A model generated the notes under the pieces. That model saw nothing but the letters and a program-made list of their open reading frames with translations. It did not search any database and was not told the origin of the DNA. DNA of 64,000 bases from an uncultured Bacteroidaceae bacterium (lineage in GTDB: Bacteria; Bacteroidota; Bacteroidia; Bacteroidales; Bacteroidaceae), in assembly GCA_905234555.1 (NCBI GenBank), contig CAJOHO010000005.1:30258-94257 (forward strand), in the 5' to 3' direction. The translations under genes and the position numbers were made by a program. Shown here piece after piece: positions 41,836 through 50,817 of this stretch (position 1 is the stretch's first letter; each line of letters opens with the position of its first letter).

Positions 41836-43983
41836 TTATTCTGTGACCATAAGGAATTTGGCAACGACACCTTTCTTGCCATCTTCATCTGTGGCAAGGA
41901 CGTAATAGATGCCGTTGGCACAGCGTTTGCCAGAGGAAAGACGACCGTTCCAACTATACTGTCCACCCACACTCGTACCACGATTGACCAGATAGCCGGC
42001 AGCATTGACAATCTTCACGTCACTATTGTACATCAAACCCGTCACATGGATGTTGCCCACATAGTCTGGTCGTACAGGATTGGGATAAACCACTACTTTG
42101 TCTTCATCAAAGGAGGTTGCCGGATCTGTGGCATCGCCCATATAGGAAACCAATCCTGCGTCGGTTGCGATAAAGACTTCCCCGTTCTGTCCGTTGATGA
42201 CGATATCGTTGATGTTGTCGCTGATGAGCGGACTGTTCTCTGAAGTAAAATGTTCGAGGGTCTCCAGTCCGTCGGCACTCACAAGAAAGACACCTGAGCC
42301 AGACGTACCTATCCATTTGCGGTTACCACCATCGATGGCAATACACTTCACATCCACACCACTCAGCAAGTAATCAGCCAAGTTGCTACCGTCCTGGCGA
42401 GGTACTTTGATTTGGGTGAGGTAGAAATTATCGGAAAAGACCTGCGACTTGTCGTAGCAGACAAACAAACCACGGTCGCAGCCCAACCAGATAGCTCCAT
42501 CAAGATCCTCCCTGACACAATAGAAAAGCATGGGGGTATAATGTGTGCCATCCTGATTAGAAAACGACGAGATGTATTTATGCGTATAAGCAGAGGGTAC
42601 GCCCAACCGTCCTTGTGTATTAACCACGAGGAAACCTGCCGTCGAGATAGAAGTAAAGCGACGAGAAGTAATCCACGCCCAATCGTCCTGGTCGAAGACA
42701 ATGTGGTCGAAAGTAGGATAGCCCTTAATCTCAGGAATATCCATAGACACCCACGTCCCATCCTTCTGCAAGATACGAACCACCTGATCAGCCTGGTTAT
42801 TACACATCCACAGATTGCCCAGACGGTCATAATTAACACCTGTTACTCGGACGAAGGCACCAGCATTGGGATTATCGGGCAAAATGGACTCAAGAGGAGA
42901 GTTGTCGTAGGTGAAGTGGTTTACCAGTTTGTAGTCCTTGAATTCGTAGATTCCTGAGCGTTTGGTACCCAGAAAATGATGTTCACTGTCGAAGGGGTCT
43001 TGAGCGATGTCCGTCACATTGCGATAGAGGTAGCTGCCATATTTCTCCAACGGTTCTTCCTCGTCGAAGAATGTCCATTTTCCCCCTTCATACTTCATTG
43101 CCGTTCCTGTGTATTCCACTTCTGGATAGTAGAAATTGCCACCAGCCACCAGCAGGCGCGGTCCATCCTCCATATAGAGCTTGTATGCATAGTTACGCAA
43201 AGGACTGTCGGGTATGATGCTGCCCACTTTCTCGGAGTCACCTTCCCCAAAGCCTTTCAGACCTTCGCTGCCGCAGGCTTTCCACTTGATACCACCCTGC
43301 TCCACCTCTGACGCCACTGTCACTTGGGCAGACTTCGAAAGGTCGGGTACCTCAGACGCAGTCAATTTGGTCCATTTGCCTGGATCAAGCAAGTTGTCGG
43401 TGAGACGTCCCTGATACGTGCCGGCAGGCGTGATGGCATAAAGGGAACCATTCAGTTCCACCGTCCGCTGTATTTTCTGTCCGAAGCTGTAGAAGTTGCC
43501 AAAAGCCTTCTTCTGTAAATCCACACAAACGATACCAGAGTTGGTCGATATGTATAAGGTGCTTCCAGCCAACGCCACGTTATTAATCGTTTTGTCGGTC
43601 AGTGTTTTCATCTTCAATTCAGGCATATTGAACGCCTCTTCTCCAGTTCCCTCTGAGAGGGAAGAAGCTTGAAGCAAATCAATATTGCCGTTGGTGTAGA
43701 GTACCACCAATTCGCCTGTTGTTACACAGGGCAGGATGGCATAGATACCTACATCGCTGAGTGAAGAAGCCTTGTCGTAGGTTTCTACACTCGTATCTTC
43801 CGGATCATAGCTATAAAGACCCCCGTCGCTCATTACATAAACACGTCCATGCAAGGCTGCCACCTGACTTGCGTCGTGATAGGCTGCATAGACACGCCAA
43901 TCACCACCGTCAGCATGGACAGGTATGGTCAGTACCATCAAAAGTATAACTACCACCCATTTTTCTATATTCTTTCTATTCAT
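41836..43983 (-). CDS. porZ: PorZ-like type IX secretion protein
   Basis: I set the start at the ATG at 43983 (MNRKNIEKWVVVILLMVLTI, 715 residues), the one preceding a signal peptide that ends PVHADGG. The mature part holds two-component-regulator/PorZ-type beta-propeller strands such as WRVYAAYHDASQVAALHGRV, LYSYDPEDTS and FSNQDGTHYTPMLFYC. The C terminus has a type IX-like fold: VVVYPNPVRPDYVGNIHVTG and YVLATDEDGKKGVVAKFLM. In Porphyromonas, PorZ sits on the surface, binds anionic LPS and works with PorU, PorV and PorQ to attach cargo. PorZ identity rests on domain pattern and size. Confidence 0.8.
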   Translation of the reverse strand: MNRKNIEKWVVVILLMVLTIPVHADGGDWRVYAAYHDASQVAALHGRVYVMSDGGLYSYDPEDTSVETYDKASSLSDVGIYAILPCVTTGELVVLYTNGNIDLLQASSLSEGTGEEAFNMPELKMKTLTDKTINNVALAGSTLYISTNSGIVCVDLQKKAFGNFYSFGQKIQRTVELNGSLYAITPAGTYQGRLTDNLLDPGKWTKLTASEVPDLSKSAQVTVASEVEQGGIKWKACGSEGLKGFGEGDSEKVGSIIPDSPLRNYAYKLYMEDGPRLLVAGGNFYYPEVEYTGTAMKYEGGKWTFFDEEEPLEKYGSYLYRNVTDIAQDPFDSEHHFLGTKRSGIYEFKDYKLVNHFTYDNSPLESILPDNPNAGAFVRVTGVNYDRLGNLWMCNNQADQVVRILQKDGTWVSMDIPEIKGYPTFDHIVFDQDDWAWITSRRFTSISTAGFLVVNTQGRLGVPSAYTHKYISSFSNQDGTHYTPMLFYCVREDLDGAIWLGCDRGLFVCYDKSQVFSDNFYLTQIKVPRQDGSNLADYLLSGVDVKCIAIDGGNRKWIGTSGSGVFLVSADGLETLEHFTSENSPLISDNINDIVINGQNGEVFIATDAGLVSYMGDATDPATSFDEDKVVVYPNPVRPDYVGNIHVTGLMYNSDVKIVNAAGYLVNRGTSVGGQYSWNGRLSSGKRCANGIYYVLATDEDGKKGVVAKFLMVTE

Positions 43984-44046
43984 AAGCATACAGATTTCCA
44001 CTATTGAATAACGAAAAAACAGGGATTTTATTTTGCGAATTGCACC

Positions 44047-44078
44047 AAAAAAGCGCACCACAATGTGATGCGCTTTTT
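44047..44078. terminator. Terminator downstream of the 1327-residue protein gene
   Basis: AAAAAGCGCA pairs with TGCGCTTTTT around an inner CAC/GTG stem. It lies just past the stop of the large secreted protein gene. Confidence 0.85.
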
Positions 44079-44098
44079 GATGAAAAATGTGTGAGGGA

Positions 44099-47000
44099 TT
44101 ACTTCACGATGATCTTGCGAACACTGCCATCGCTCATGCGAACAATGTTGATGCCACGCTGGAGAGTAGCCAAACGAGTACCACCTACAGTGTAAACAGC
44201 TACAACAGCAGCCTTTTCGCTTGTGCTGATGCTTTCAACTGGGAGAGCGTCTCCGCTGTTAGAAGCACCGTTCAAACCAAGGAAGTAGATTTCGAAGTCG
44301 TCGAAGATAGCCCAGCCACCGTCTTTATATTCATCTCTCTTCACACCGATACGGATAACCATATCGTCATCAGCTTCAGTAACGTTGATCACGTTCTTGA
44401 TGAGATAAGGAGAATCAATAGGTTCGCCCATCTCGTCTGTTGGGTGGAAGTAGAGATCGAACTCAGCCATCGAGTCTGCAATGTACCATGGATTATCTGC
44501 ATCATTTGGATTTGCATCCTTTGATGCCCAGTCGGCTGTCGTACGGCCACCTTCGCAGTTGTGGTTCACGAGACAAGAAACCTGAGCTGTCTTAGTCTTA
44601 GCATAGAAGTAAGTTTCAGTTGAATTGCCATTCTTCCAAGATGAATAGTCATTTTCAGCCCAACCATCGCGGTAAGCACCATTCACTCGTACTTCGTAAG
44701 TACCAAGGCGAGGAACTGTCACATCCTGATATACATCGAATGCATTCTGCCATACCTCAGCGCTTGGACCAGTTGTACCACCGGCACCGAAGCCTGAAGA
44801 CCAACCAGTGAAGTCACCAATCGTATCGAAAGTAGCGTTAGTAATGATCTCCAGTTTCTTAGGATTCTCAGGAGAAGCATCGTCAATGTCAGCAGGAACA
44901 AGAGCCTCTGCGTAGAGTTCAGCCATCTTGTCGATAGCTTCCTGAACCTCAGCATTGCTCATGGTGTGGTTGAATGGGATGTTCTGGAATACCATGTCGA
45001 AGTAATCGAGAGCAGCTTGGACAGCTTGATAGTCACCTTCTGCTCCGAAATCGGAAGAATAAAGCTTATCAAAGTAATACTCATAGAGGGTGTTCACCTC
45101 TGCATAGAGATCAGCCGAGTTCTTGGCCTCGTTGTAAGCAGCAACGAGGGCCAGCAGAGCGTTGTACATTGGGTCAGCCTCCTTAGCCTGAAGGGCTGTT
45201 GTCTTGGCTGCTTCGAGAGCACCCATTTCAGGATCACCGACTACGATGTCACCTGCATCGATTTGTTCTTTGATGGTTACGACACGCTCATTGTAGTCAG
45301 CGATGATGGACTGCATAGCTGCCACGTCCTTACCCACAAATTTAAGTTGGAAGTTATCCCAGATACACCACCAGTCCTGGTTTCCTTTCATCTTCACACC
45401 AATGCGGAAGCTACCGCCATCCTCTTCAACAAAGCCGTAAGCCTTGGTCGTGTACATACCCCAACCGAAGCACTGGGCAGCACCACCCATTGAGTTAGGA
45501 TAGAGGTTACCACCAACGTCCTCAGTAGTCCAGTTTTCTACTGTAGTGTAGTCATGACCTTTATCAGCAGCACACTCAGAGTAAACACTTGGGAACTGAC
45601 TCATTGCATTATTCATATAGAGATATACGGGAGAGGGGTAGTTAGGATTGATATCTTCACCACGGTTGTAACCATTAACCTCGCAGCGAACATAACCCTG
45701 AACTGACAGCTCATAGATACCTGCAGGCAGATCGGTAATCTCCTGCCATACATCCCAATTGTAGCGGTGCCAAGCCTCGAAGCAGTAGTTCATCTTACCC
45801 AAAGCGCTTTCCATCAGGTTCTTGTTGTCCTGACCAAGAGGTCCACGAGTGATGTTACCACCTGTACCAGCGTCGATCGTCCAACCTTCAGCACTACCAG
45901 AATTGATATCCTTATCATCATCGAATCCAGGATTCTTAATCATGTAAGTCAAATCGCTTCCTGAGTGCAGAGAATTTCGGATTGCTGTCTGGAGCAATTC
46001 GAAGAGATATGCAGTCTCTGTTTCGATTTCAGCAGCAGAAAGCTTACCAACAAGAGCGTTGTTATCAAGGTCGATGATGAAGTTGGCTACACCGTTGGGG
46101 AATTCGTAGTCTGCCATTTCATCGTTGTCAATGGCTGCAGTCTGGAGGTAGTCCGCCAACTTGTCAACATCCTCACCAAAAGCATCATCTGAATCAAGAA
46201 GCCACTGCTCGGCAGCTTCAATCTGTGCCAGATAAGCAGCGTAAGCAGTCTTACTCTTTTCGAAGTTCTTCTTGGCTTCGTCAACAGCCTTCACAGCGGC
46301 AGCGATAGCCTCAGCATCAGCGGCAGCCTTCAGGTTATTAACAGCGTTGTTGAATGCGTCAAGGTCTGGCTGACCATAGTGAGCATCTTCAGGAATGTCG
46401 AGTGTGGCAGTTTCGAGGAGAGTCTCCTTGATAGCAGTATAGGCAGCGGCAGAGTTACCGTAGTACCACAGTTCAAAGTCATCGAAGTTTGCCCAGTCGT
46501 CACCGGCCATGCTCTGGTTGCGAACACCGATACGAAGAGTTTCGCCATCTTTCACAGCATTGATCACAGATACCTGATATGGACATGGATCCAGAACGAA
46601 GAAAGAAGATGTAGCTGAAAGCATGGTGTTAGGAACATAGTGATATTGTCCTAAAGCGTCCATCACCTCTGATTCGCCAGTATTGGGATTTACGTCCACT
46701 GCACCTACACTGATGTCCTTGATAGGAGTGGACATTTCGCCGAAGGAAGCACTGCTGATATAGAGGAAACCTTCAGAATCTTCCTGACCAGCCTCATACA
46801 GATCCCAAGAATTCTGAGAGTTGTGCTTGCGTACATAGCCCTTTACCTTCACTTCATATACACCTGGATAACCAGTCAGGTCGATGTCCTGATAAGAGTC
46901 GAAGGTGTGACCATAGTGCTCAGCACTGGTAGAAGTCGTACCACCTGCACCGAATGAAGTACCCTTCCATCCGTGGAAGTCACCAATCGTGTCGAAAGTA

Positions 47001-48082
47001 GGATTCACGATAGAAGCAGAGAAGTTCACAGGATTCTCAGGAGTTGCGTTCTTGGCAGCAAAGTCAAGAATGATAGGAATCATATCCTGCTGAGCCTTCT
47101 CCAGGTCAGCCACTGTGCTGGCTGTATTTTTGTAAACAGCGATGATGGTAGAGAGATCAACGCCTGGATAGTCTTCCTGAGCCTTCTGGATGTCCTTACC
47201 CAGAGCAGCAATAGCCTTTACCATAGTCTCGGCAGCCTTCAACTCATCGAGTGTGCTGCTGGTGTTGTTATACACAGCAATCTGAGCATCGAGGTTGATG
47301 TCAAACACTTCTTCATAAGCAGCTTCGATGGTAGCACGGAGAGAAGCAGCAGCAGCAACCTTGAGTGCCTGATCCTTACTGTTTTCCATGTAAGCCTCAT
47401 AGTCAGCGGCTTCTACGACAGCCCATTCGTCATAGAATGCTTCGTCTGTGCCGATGCGGCCTTCGGATGTGTCGTAGAGATAGAGCACACGGTCTTTGTC
47501 ATTTTCGCGTACACCCAGATACTTGCCTACGTAGTCGAACAGAGGGTTCTCATCTGTTTCAGCATCACGTGCTTCAGCGGAGTACATGATGTCCTTTGGA
47601 CCACCATCAATCTTAATGTAGTTTCCAGTCTTAGTAACATGCCAATAGAGGTCTTGGCGTCCATCATTGTCAGTCCAGATGGTGTTCCAAGCATCGGCGA
47701 ATGTACACATAAAGCGATTGTAGCCACGAGTGTTGACGTAACTGGTGAGCAGATACATGTCAGGATAGCCGTTGGCTTCGCACCAGCTGAAGATTTCGGA
47801 CTCATCTCTTCCGCTTGGGTTGAATCGTGTGAACTTCACAGGGTTACCGAATGTGTCGTTCACACTGGCACGCGTGTTCCAGTAAGGAGCGGTGTTACCA
47901 CCTTCCTGATAGCAGGTGTAGAAACCACCGGCTCCCACGTTCCAGAGATAGAACTCTGTTTCTTCTTGCCACGTACTGAACGTTGGAGGAGCAGGCTTTT
48001 CCCAGTTAGCTGTAAAGTCCTGGGCAGAAGCACTGATACCCATGAGCAGCGTGGCACCAAGGAGTAAAAGTTTTTTCTTCAT
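44099..48082 (-). CDS. Giant secreted protein with three carbohydrate-binding-like modules
   Basis: The 1327-residue protein has a signal peptide (MKKKLLLLGATLLMGISASA, then QDF). Three modules share a pattern: NPTFDTIGDFHGWKGTSFGA, NPGFDDDKDINSGSAEGWTI and NATFDTIGDFTGWSSGFGAG. Each is followed by a beta sandwich with YEVKVKGYVR or YELSVQGYVR. They are likely glycan-binding. Helical, Ala-rich segments lie between modules. The tail GGTRLATLQRGINIVR ends in RKIIVK, type IX-like. No catalytic domain was recognised. It could be a surface adhesin or a substrate-capture protein. Confidence 0.75.
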   Translation of the reverse strand: MKKKLLLLGATLLMGISASAQDFTANWEKPAPPTFSTWQEETEFYLWNVGAGGFYTCYQEGGNTAPYWNTRASVNDTFGNPVKFTRFNPSGRDESEIFSWCEANGYPDMYLLTSYVNTRGYNRFMCTFADAWNTIWTDNDGRQDLYWHVTKTGNYIKIDGGPKDIMYSAEARDAETDENPLFDYVGKYLGVRENDKDRVLYLYDTSEGRIGTDEAFYDEWAVVEAADYEAYMENSKDQALKVAAAASLRATIEAAYEEVFDINLDAQIAVYNNTSSTLDELKAAETMVKAIAALGKDIQKAQEDYPGVDLSTIIAVYKNTASTVADLEKAQQDMIPIILDFAAKNATPENPVNFSASIVNPTFDTIGDFHGWKGTSFGAGGTTSTSAEHYGHTFDSYQDIDLTGYPGVYEVKVKGYVRKHNSQNSWDLYEAGQEDSEGFLYISSASFGEMSTPIKDISVGAVDVNPNTGESEVMDALGQYHYVPNTMLSATSSFFVLDPCPYQVSVINAVKDGETLRIGVRNQSMAGDDWANFDDFELWYYGNSAAAYTAIKETLLETATLDIPEDAHYGQPDLDAFNNAVNNLKAAADAEAIAAAVKAVDEAKKNFEKSKTAYAAYLAQIEAAEQWLLDSDDAFGEDVDKLADYLQTAAIDNDEMADYEFPNGVANFIIDLDNNALVGKLSAAEIETETAYLFELLQTAIRNSLHSGSDLTYMIKNPGFDDDKDINSGSAEGWTIDAGTGGNITRGPLGQDNKNLMESALGKMNYCFEAWHRYNWDVWQEITDLPAGIYELSVQGYVRCEVNGYNRGEDINPNYPSPVYLYMNNAMSQFPSVYSECAADKGHDYTTVENWTTEDVGGNLYPNSMGGAAQCFGWGMYTTKAYGFVEEDGGSFRIGVKMKGNQDWWCIWDNFQLKFVGKDVAAMQSIIADYNERVVTIKEQIDAGDIVVGDPEMGALEAAKTTALQAKEADPMYNALLALVAAYNEAKNSADLYAEVNTLYEYYFDKLYSSDFGAEGDYQAVQAALDYFDMVFQNIPFNHTMSNAEVQEAIDKMAELYAEALVPADIDDASPENPKKLEIITNATFDTIGDFTGWSSGFGAGGTTGPSAEVWQNAFDVYQDVTVPRLGTYEVRVNGAYRDGWAENDYSSWKNGNSTETYFYAKTKTAQVSCLVNHNCEGGRTTADWASKDANPNDADNPWYIADSMAEFDLYFHPTDEMGEPIDSPYLIKNVINVTEADDDMVIRIGVKRDEYKDGGWAIFDDFEIYFLGLNGASNSGDALPVESISTSEKAAVVAVYTVGGTRLATLQRGINIVRMSDGSVRKIIVK

Positions 48083-48170
48083 GTTGTGAAAATTAATTAG
48101 TTAATAAATAAGGAATATAAAGAAGAATTTAAAGTCATTTAAAAAAGTCGAGAATGGGCATAAGCCGCTG

Positions 48171-48202
48171 CAAATTTAGGAAAAAATATACGAACACCGA
48201 AA
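48171..48202 (-). promoter_or_regulatory. Promoter of the 1327-residue protein gene
   Basis: On the minus strand TTTC (48199-48202) and TAAATTTG (48171-48178) are 20 bp apart. The leader is about 80 nt. The remaining gap to murF-alr (48083-48294) is A/T-rich and holds nothing else I can identify. Confidence 0.65.
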
Positions 48203-48294
48203 GAAATAGTGTTTTTTTTGAGTTTTTTTTATATTTTAACCCTTTTTAAGGGGTAAAACTGCGAATTTCTGACCTTTTTTTTACGAATCGGATA

Positions 48295-50817
48295 CTATTC
48301 CTGTACATAGACACGTTGCACTCGGGTGGAAATACCTGTAAGGATTTCGTAGGGAATGGTACCGATGGCATCGGAGAGGACAGTGACAGGAAGGTCGTCG
48401 CCGAAGATGACAGCATGGTCACCTGGCTGGCAGTCAATATCCGTCACGTCGATCATGCAGACATCCATGCAGATGTTACCTAAGTAGGGTGCCCGTTTCC
48501 CGTTGACCAGGCAGTAGCAATTGCGGTTGCCCAGACGGCGGTTAAGTCCGTCGGCATAACCGATAGGGATGGCAGCCACACGTGAAGGACGATCCACGAA
48601 GGTCTTGCGGCTGTAGCCGATGCTGTCACCTGCCGGAACGTCGCGAATCTGGAGGATGGTGGTCTTGAGGGTGGCGACGTTGTGAAGAAGGTAGTTGGTA
48701 CGTGGGTCGATGCCATAAAGACCAAGACCGAGCCGCACCATGTCCATCTGGTATTGGGGGAAGTGCTCAATGCCGGCAGAGTTGCAGATATGGCGGATGA
48801 TGTGGTGAGCGTAGGCACTCTGGAGTTTGCGTGAAGCCTCATCGTAAAGACGGAACTGCTCATGGGAGAAATCGTCGAACCCATCGTCGTCGCTACCCAC
48901 GAAATGGCTGAAGACTGAGCTGGGGATGATAGCGGTCTGGTGAGTGAGGCGGTCGATAAGGCGGTCCATGTCGTTGACAGGATTGAAACCCAGACGGTGC
49001 ATTCCTGTGTCGAGCTTGATATGGACAGGGAAATTGGAAATGCCTTCACGCTCTGCTGCACGGATAAGGGCTTCGAGAATGTCAAAATTGAAGACTTCGG
49101 GTTCAAGGTGGTAGTCGAACAGCATCTTGAAGGAAGTCATTTCGGGGTTCATCACCATGATATTGGTGGTGATGCCCGCCTTGCGCAGTTCAGCACCTTC
49201 ATCGGCTACGGCCACAGCAAGGTAGTCCACACCGTGATCCTGCAAAGTCTTGGATGCTTCGATAGCTCCGATGCCGTAAGCAGAAGCCTTGACCATGCAA
49301 ACCATCTTCTTTTTCTCAGGCGAGGGAACTGCCTGACACGGGGTAAGGAAGGAACGGTAATGGTTAAGGTTATCGACGAGAGCGTTGAGGTTGACTTCGA
49401 GGATGGTCTGGTGGACACGGAGGGTGAGACGATCGGACACTTCATCGAAGTGGAACCGACGTGCACCTTTGATGAGAATGAATTCATCGTGCAGTTCCTG
49501 GAAGAGGCGGCTCTGAAGCAGCTGGTCGGTGGAATGGAAGAAATGGCTCTCCATGGGGAAGAAATCAGCACATTCGCTGATCTCGTCTCCTACACCGATG
49601 AGCTTCTGGATGCCTCGCTGCTGTGCCATCTGTGCCACACGGCTATAGAGCGAACGGGGGGATTCACCACTCTGGAGGATATCGGATAGGATGAGGGTGC
49701 GCCGTTGCTGCTTCATGTCCGGACGGCGGTTCATGAAGTCGAGGGCGATGTCGAGGGAATGAATGTCGGAGTTGTAAGTATCGTTGATGAGGGTACATCC
49801 GTTCACTCCGTCCTTCACCTCCATGCGCATGGCGACCGGTTCGAGGTGCGCCATCCGCTGACAGAGAACGGAAGGGTTGACCTTCAGAGCCAGACAAGTA
49901 GCAAAACAAGTGATGGAATTCTGAATAGCGGCATCATCGATGAAGGGGATGGTGAAGGAGGAGGAGAGTGAAGAATGAAGAGTGAAGAGTGAAGAATGAA
50001 GAGTGAAGTGGATGGTAGTAGAAGTTCCCTTTTTCTCGATGTTACGGATAAGGAGAGAAGGGAGGGGAGTAGTTACCATTGACCAAGTAACACGTTGGAT
50101 GTCATCGGGAATGCTGCCGGAGTTGCGGGCTATGCAGTCGTCACTCATGTTGAGAATGGCTGTCTCGCAACCATTGAGAAGCTGGAATTTCTCCTTGCAT
50201 TTGATATCGAAGGACGGGAAATTCTCCTGATGTGCCTGTCCGATATTGGTGACCACAGCCACCGTCGGACGAATCATGCGGTTGAGACGTTCCATCTCAC
50301 CCATGTTGCTGATACCGGCTTCAATGATAGCGATATCCGTGTGGCTGTTAATGAGCCAAAGAGAATGAGGAACGCCAACCTGAGAATTATAGCTGCGTGG
50401 AGAACGGCAGATGTGATAGTCGGGCGAAAGAAGCTGGTAGAGCCACTCCTTCACGGTGGTCTTTCCATTGGAACCTGTGATGGCTACAACTGGTATCTGG
50501 AACTGCTGACGATGGTAGGACGCTAAAGTTTGCAAGGCACGAAGTGTATCGGGAACCTGAAGGAAGACCCCTCCCCTGCCCTCCCGAGGGAGGGGGCGGT
50601 CAACGACAAAGTAGCGGACTCCCCGTTTTTGGAGGTCTTCAATATAACGGTGGCCGTCGTTGCGCTGGGTGCTGAGAGCAAAGAACAGGGTTTCTTCTGG
50701 GAAACAGAGAGAACGGCTGTCGGTGAGCAGCCAGTTGACGGACGCATCGGCAGAGGGCTGTGCACCACGAATGTCAGCACCTATGATTTTTGCTATTTCT
50801 TGAATTGTGTACGGCAT
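48295..50817 (-). CDS. murF-alr: Bifunctional MurF ligase / alanine racemase carrying three repeat insertions
   Basis: The 840-residue fusion is typical of Bacteroidetes. Residues 1-~455 are MurF: ATP loop VVAITGSNGKTTVKEWLYQL near 112, then INDTYNSDIHSLDIAL. Residues ~465-840 are a PLP alanine racemase: VCMVKASAYGIGAIEASK holds the PLP Lys, and GLGLYGIDPR and GNICMDVCMIDVTD follow. It joins the D-Ala-D-Ala dipeptide to UDP-MurNAc-tripeptide and makes D-Ala. Three repeat-derived insertions lie in MurF: VDRPLPREGRGGVFLQV (~72-84), VTTPLPSLLIRN (~246-256) and FTLHSSLFTLHSS (~271-284). The upstream GSCFA gene overlaps by 25 bp. Confidence 0.95.
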   Translation of the reverse strand: MPYTIQEIAKIIGADIRGAQPSADASVNWLLTDSRSLCFPEETLFFALSTQRNDGHRYIEDLQKRGVRYFVVDRPLPREGRGGVFLQVPDTLRALQTLASYHRQQFQIPVVAITGSNGKTTVKEWLYQLLSPDYHICRSPRSYNSQVGVPHSLWLINSHTDIAIIEAGISNMGEMERLNRMIRPTVAVVTNIGQAHQENFPSFDIKCKEKFQLLNGCETAILNMSDDCIARNSGSIPDDIQRVTWSMVTTPLPSLLIRNIEKKGTSTTIHFTLHSSLFTLHSSLSSSFTIPFIDDAAIQNSITCFATCLALKVNPSVLCQRMAHLEPVAMRMEVKDGVNGCTLINDTYNSDIHSLDIALDFMNRRPDMKQQRRTLILSDILQSGESPRSLYSRVAQMAQQRGIQKLIGVGDEISECADFFPMESHFFHSTDQLLQSRLFQELHDEFILIKGARRFHFDEVSDRLTLRVHQTILEVNLNALVDNLNHYRSFLTPCQAVPSPEKKKMVCMVKASAYGIGAIEASKTLQDHGVDYLAVAVADEGAELRKAGITTNIMVMNPEMTSFKMLFDYHLEPEVFNFDILEALIRAAEREGISNFPVHIKLDTGMHRLGFNPVNDMDRLIDRLTHQTAIIPSSVFSHFVGSDDDGFDDFSHEQFRLYDEASRKLQSAYAHHIIRHICNSAGIEHFPQYQMDMVRLGLGLYGIDPRTNYLLHNVATLKTTILQIRDVPAGDSIGYSRKTFVDRPSRVAAIPIGYADGLNRRLGNRNCYCLVNGKRAPYLGNICMDVCMIDVTDIDCQPGDHAVIFGDDLPVTVLSDAIGTIPYEILTGISTRVQRVYVQE
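49966..50007. repeat. Heptamer array GAGTGAA x6 inside murF
   Basis: The six units GAGTGAA, GAATGAA, GAGTGAA, GAGTGAA, GAATGAA, GAGTGAA run from 49966 to 50007. The sense strand reads TTCACTC/TTCATTC and encodes FTLHSSL-like heptads. Confidence 0.92.
50051..50080. repeat. Palindromic element inside murF, copy 3 (half)
   Basis: AGAAGGGAGGGGAGTAGTTA matches the right half of copies 1 and 2. The left half is missing. It encodes VTTPLPS in frame at about residue 247. Confidence 0.75.
50566..50603. repeat. Palindromic element inside murF, copy 4
   Basis: GACCCCTCCCCTGCCCTCCC, then GAGGGAGGGGGCGGTC. CCCTCCC/GGGAGGG pair around a short loop. It encodes RPLPREGRGGVF in frame at about residue 75. 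Confidence 0.85.
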
